Positions 63,260 to 64,000 of a stretch of 64,000 nucleotides of DNA are shown in pieces. The notes beneath the pieces are model-generated. The model did no database searches. It saw nothing but the letters and a program-made list of their open reading frames with translations, and had not been told where the DNA came from. The stretch comes from Acetobacterium wieringae (GTDB taxonomy: Bacteria; Bacillota; Clostridia; Eubacteriales; Eubacteriaceae). Location of the stretch: positions 248,001-312,000 of the forward strand of contig NZ_JAIPPU010000001.1 of the NCBI RefSeq assembly GCF_026646375.1, given 5' to 3'. Numbering within the stretch: the first letter of the stretch is position 1; each line of letters begins with the position of its first letter. The translations under genes and the position numbers were made by a program.

Positions 63260-64000
63260 CTAATCAAAAAATGACAACTGCTGGCTACCGTGCTCCAGTT
63301 TGTAACGGCCGACAATGTCCTCCATTTTGTAGAGTAGCCCATAATGCTGGCATTCTCTGGTAAAGATCGTCCAGAGGTTTTTGGCCTGGGGGCTGGCGCA
63401 GCTGTAGGCATTGCCGAAGTGACGGAGGTACTCTTTTTTGATGCCAGGAAAATGGGCATCCAGCTGATCATAAAAATAAAGGCGCTGGGAATCCCGCAGG
63501 GTCACCCCGAAGGCGGGATAAATAAACTTGGCGCCCTGCTCGGCCGCGGAAGCTACAATAGCCTTAATGTTTGCCAGGGTATCATTGATAAAGGGGAGAA
63601 TCGGCATCAGCAGAATGCCGGTAAAAATACCGTGATCCGATAGCGCTTTAATGGCTGAAAAACGGGCGGAGCTGGGAGCGACCTGGGGTTCGATTATTTT
63701 AGCAAGCGCATCGTCGGCACAGGTAATCGTAATTTTGATAATCACAGGTGATCGCTTCTGAATTGCTAAGAGCAGATCCTCATCCCGGGTAACAAGCGGG
63801 CTTTTGGTGGCAATGGCCACCCCATAACCATAGCGTTTAAATAGCTCCAGAGCCTGACGGGTGAGCTGATGTTTCTTTTCCATGGGATTATAGGGGTCGC
63901 TCATGGCGCCGGTACCCACCACGCCCTTTAAGGTTTTGCGGCGCAGGTTATCTTCCAGAATGGTCAGGGCGTTTTCTTTGGCCCGAACCTGGTCGAAGGC
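63260..64000 (-). CDS. radical SAM protein, SplB/COG1533-like, N-terminal part outside the window
   Basis: The frame is open to the right edge, so the start and the CxxxCxxC motif are missing. What is visible (VVGTGAMSDPYNPMEKK, LTRQALELF, VAIATKSPLVTRD, GILLMPILPFINDT) matches the spore-photoproduct-lyase-like SPL family of radical SAM proteins. Length and substrate unknown. Confidence 0.82.
   Translation of the reverse strand, partial: AFDQVRAKENALTILEDNLRRKTLKGVVGTGAMSDPYNPMEKKHQLTRQALELFKRYGYGVAIATKSPLVTRDEDLLLAIQKRSPVIIKITITCADDALAKIIEPQVAPSSARFSAIKALSDHGIFTGILLMPILPFINDTLANIKAIVASAAEQGAKFIYPAFGVTLRDSQRLYFYDQLDAHFPGIKKEYLRHFGNAYSCASPQAKNLWTIFTRECQHYGLLYKMEDIVGRYKLEHGSQQLSFFD

Overview
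The window looks like chromosomal DNA of a strictly anaerobic, acetogenic member of the Firmicutes, most likely Acetobacterium or a close Eubacteriaceae relative. That placement is inferred from gene content; nothing in the window names the organism. The main clues are a corrinoid methyltransferase cluster for quaternary amines, a Clostridium pasteurianum-style nif cluster (NifI pair inside the operon, NifN-NifB fusion, split homocitrate synthase), low-to-moderate GC, a T-box riboswitch and DnaD/DnaC-type replication proteins.

Layout. 1-1.3 kb: end of a PiT phosphate permease and its DUF47 partner. 1.4-6.1 kb: a Bce-type peptide-sensing/detoxification module (ATPase, permease, response regulator, kinase). 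6.2-8.5 kb: a secreted subtilisin with ChW repeats and a small conserved protein. 8.5-16.7 kb: a PAS/sigma-54 activator divergent from an MtrH/MtgA-like methyltransferase, a BCCT transporter, an MttB-family methyltransferase, a corrinoid protein and a second BCCT transporter; a sigma-54 promoter with upstream palindromes lies between the activator and the cluster. 16.7-31 kb: a poly-HAMP chemoreceptor, a PH/SHOCT protein, a glutamate-synthase-like flavoenzyme, a VTC polyphosphate polymerase with DUF4956 partner, a two-component system, a rhodanese, an ASKHA protein and a T-box controlled TrpB2. 31-42 kb: a 3D-domain cell-wall protein, a degenerate GGDEF protein, a cluster of DnaA boxes, TrmN6, a CheR-like methyltransferase, DnaC- and DnaD-like proteins, MurA, WalJ/YycJ and HtrA. 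42-46 kb: two tandem amt-glnK pairs. 46-48.4 kb: SorC regulator, HAD phosphatase, HPr. 48.4-62 kb: the minus-strand nif cluster nifH-I1-I2-D-K-E-(N-B)-[2Fe-2S] ferredoxin-nifV omega-nifV alpha, with an AnfO-like protein and an unknown Cys-tailed protein upstream of nifH. 62-64 kb: membrane protein/XRE pair and a radical SAM protein cut by the window edge.

The most interesting signal is in RNA leaders. Both amt-glnK operons and nifH have a good sigma-A promoter followed by intrinsic terminators. Each terminator's 5' arm overlaps a small hairpin with a six-base loop carrying A at position 1 and G at position 4, the signature of ANTAR-type antitermination targets. nifH has three such modules in tandem. 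No ANTAR protein is encoded in the window, so the regulator must lie elsewhere. This suggests one RNA-binding antiterminator controls ammonium uptake and nitrogen fixation together.

A second signal is an intergenic repeat family (four good copies and a scrambled remnant) with conserved pairing ends, variable interiors and covarying inner hairpins. The copies sit just downstream of minus-strand stop codons, mostly in or beside the nif region.
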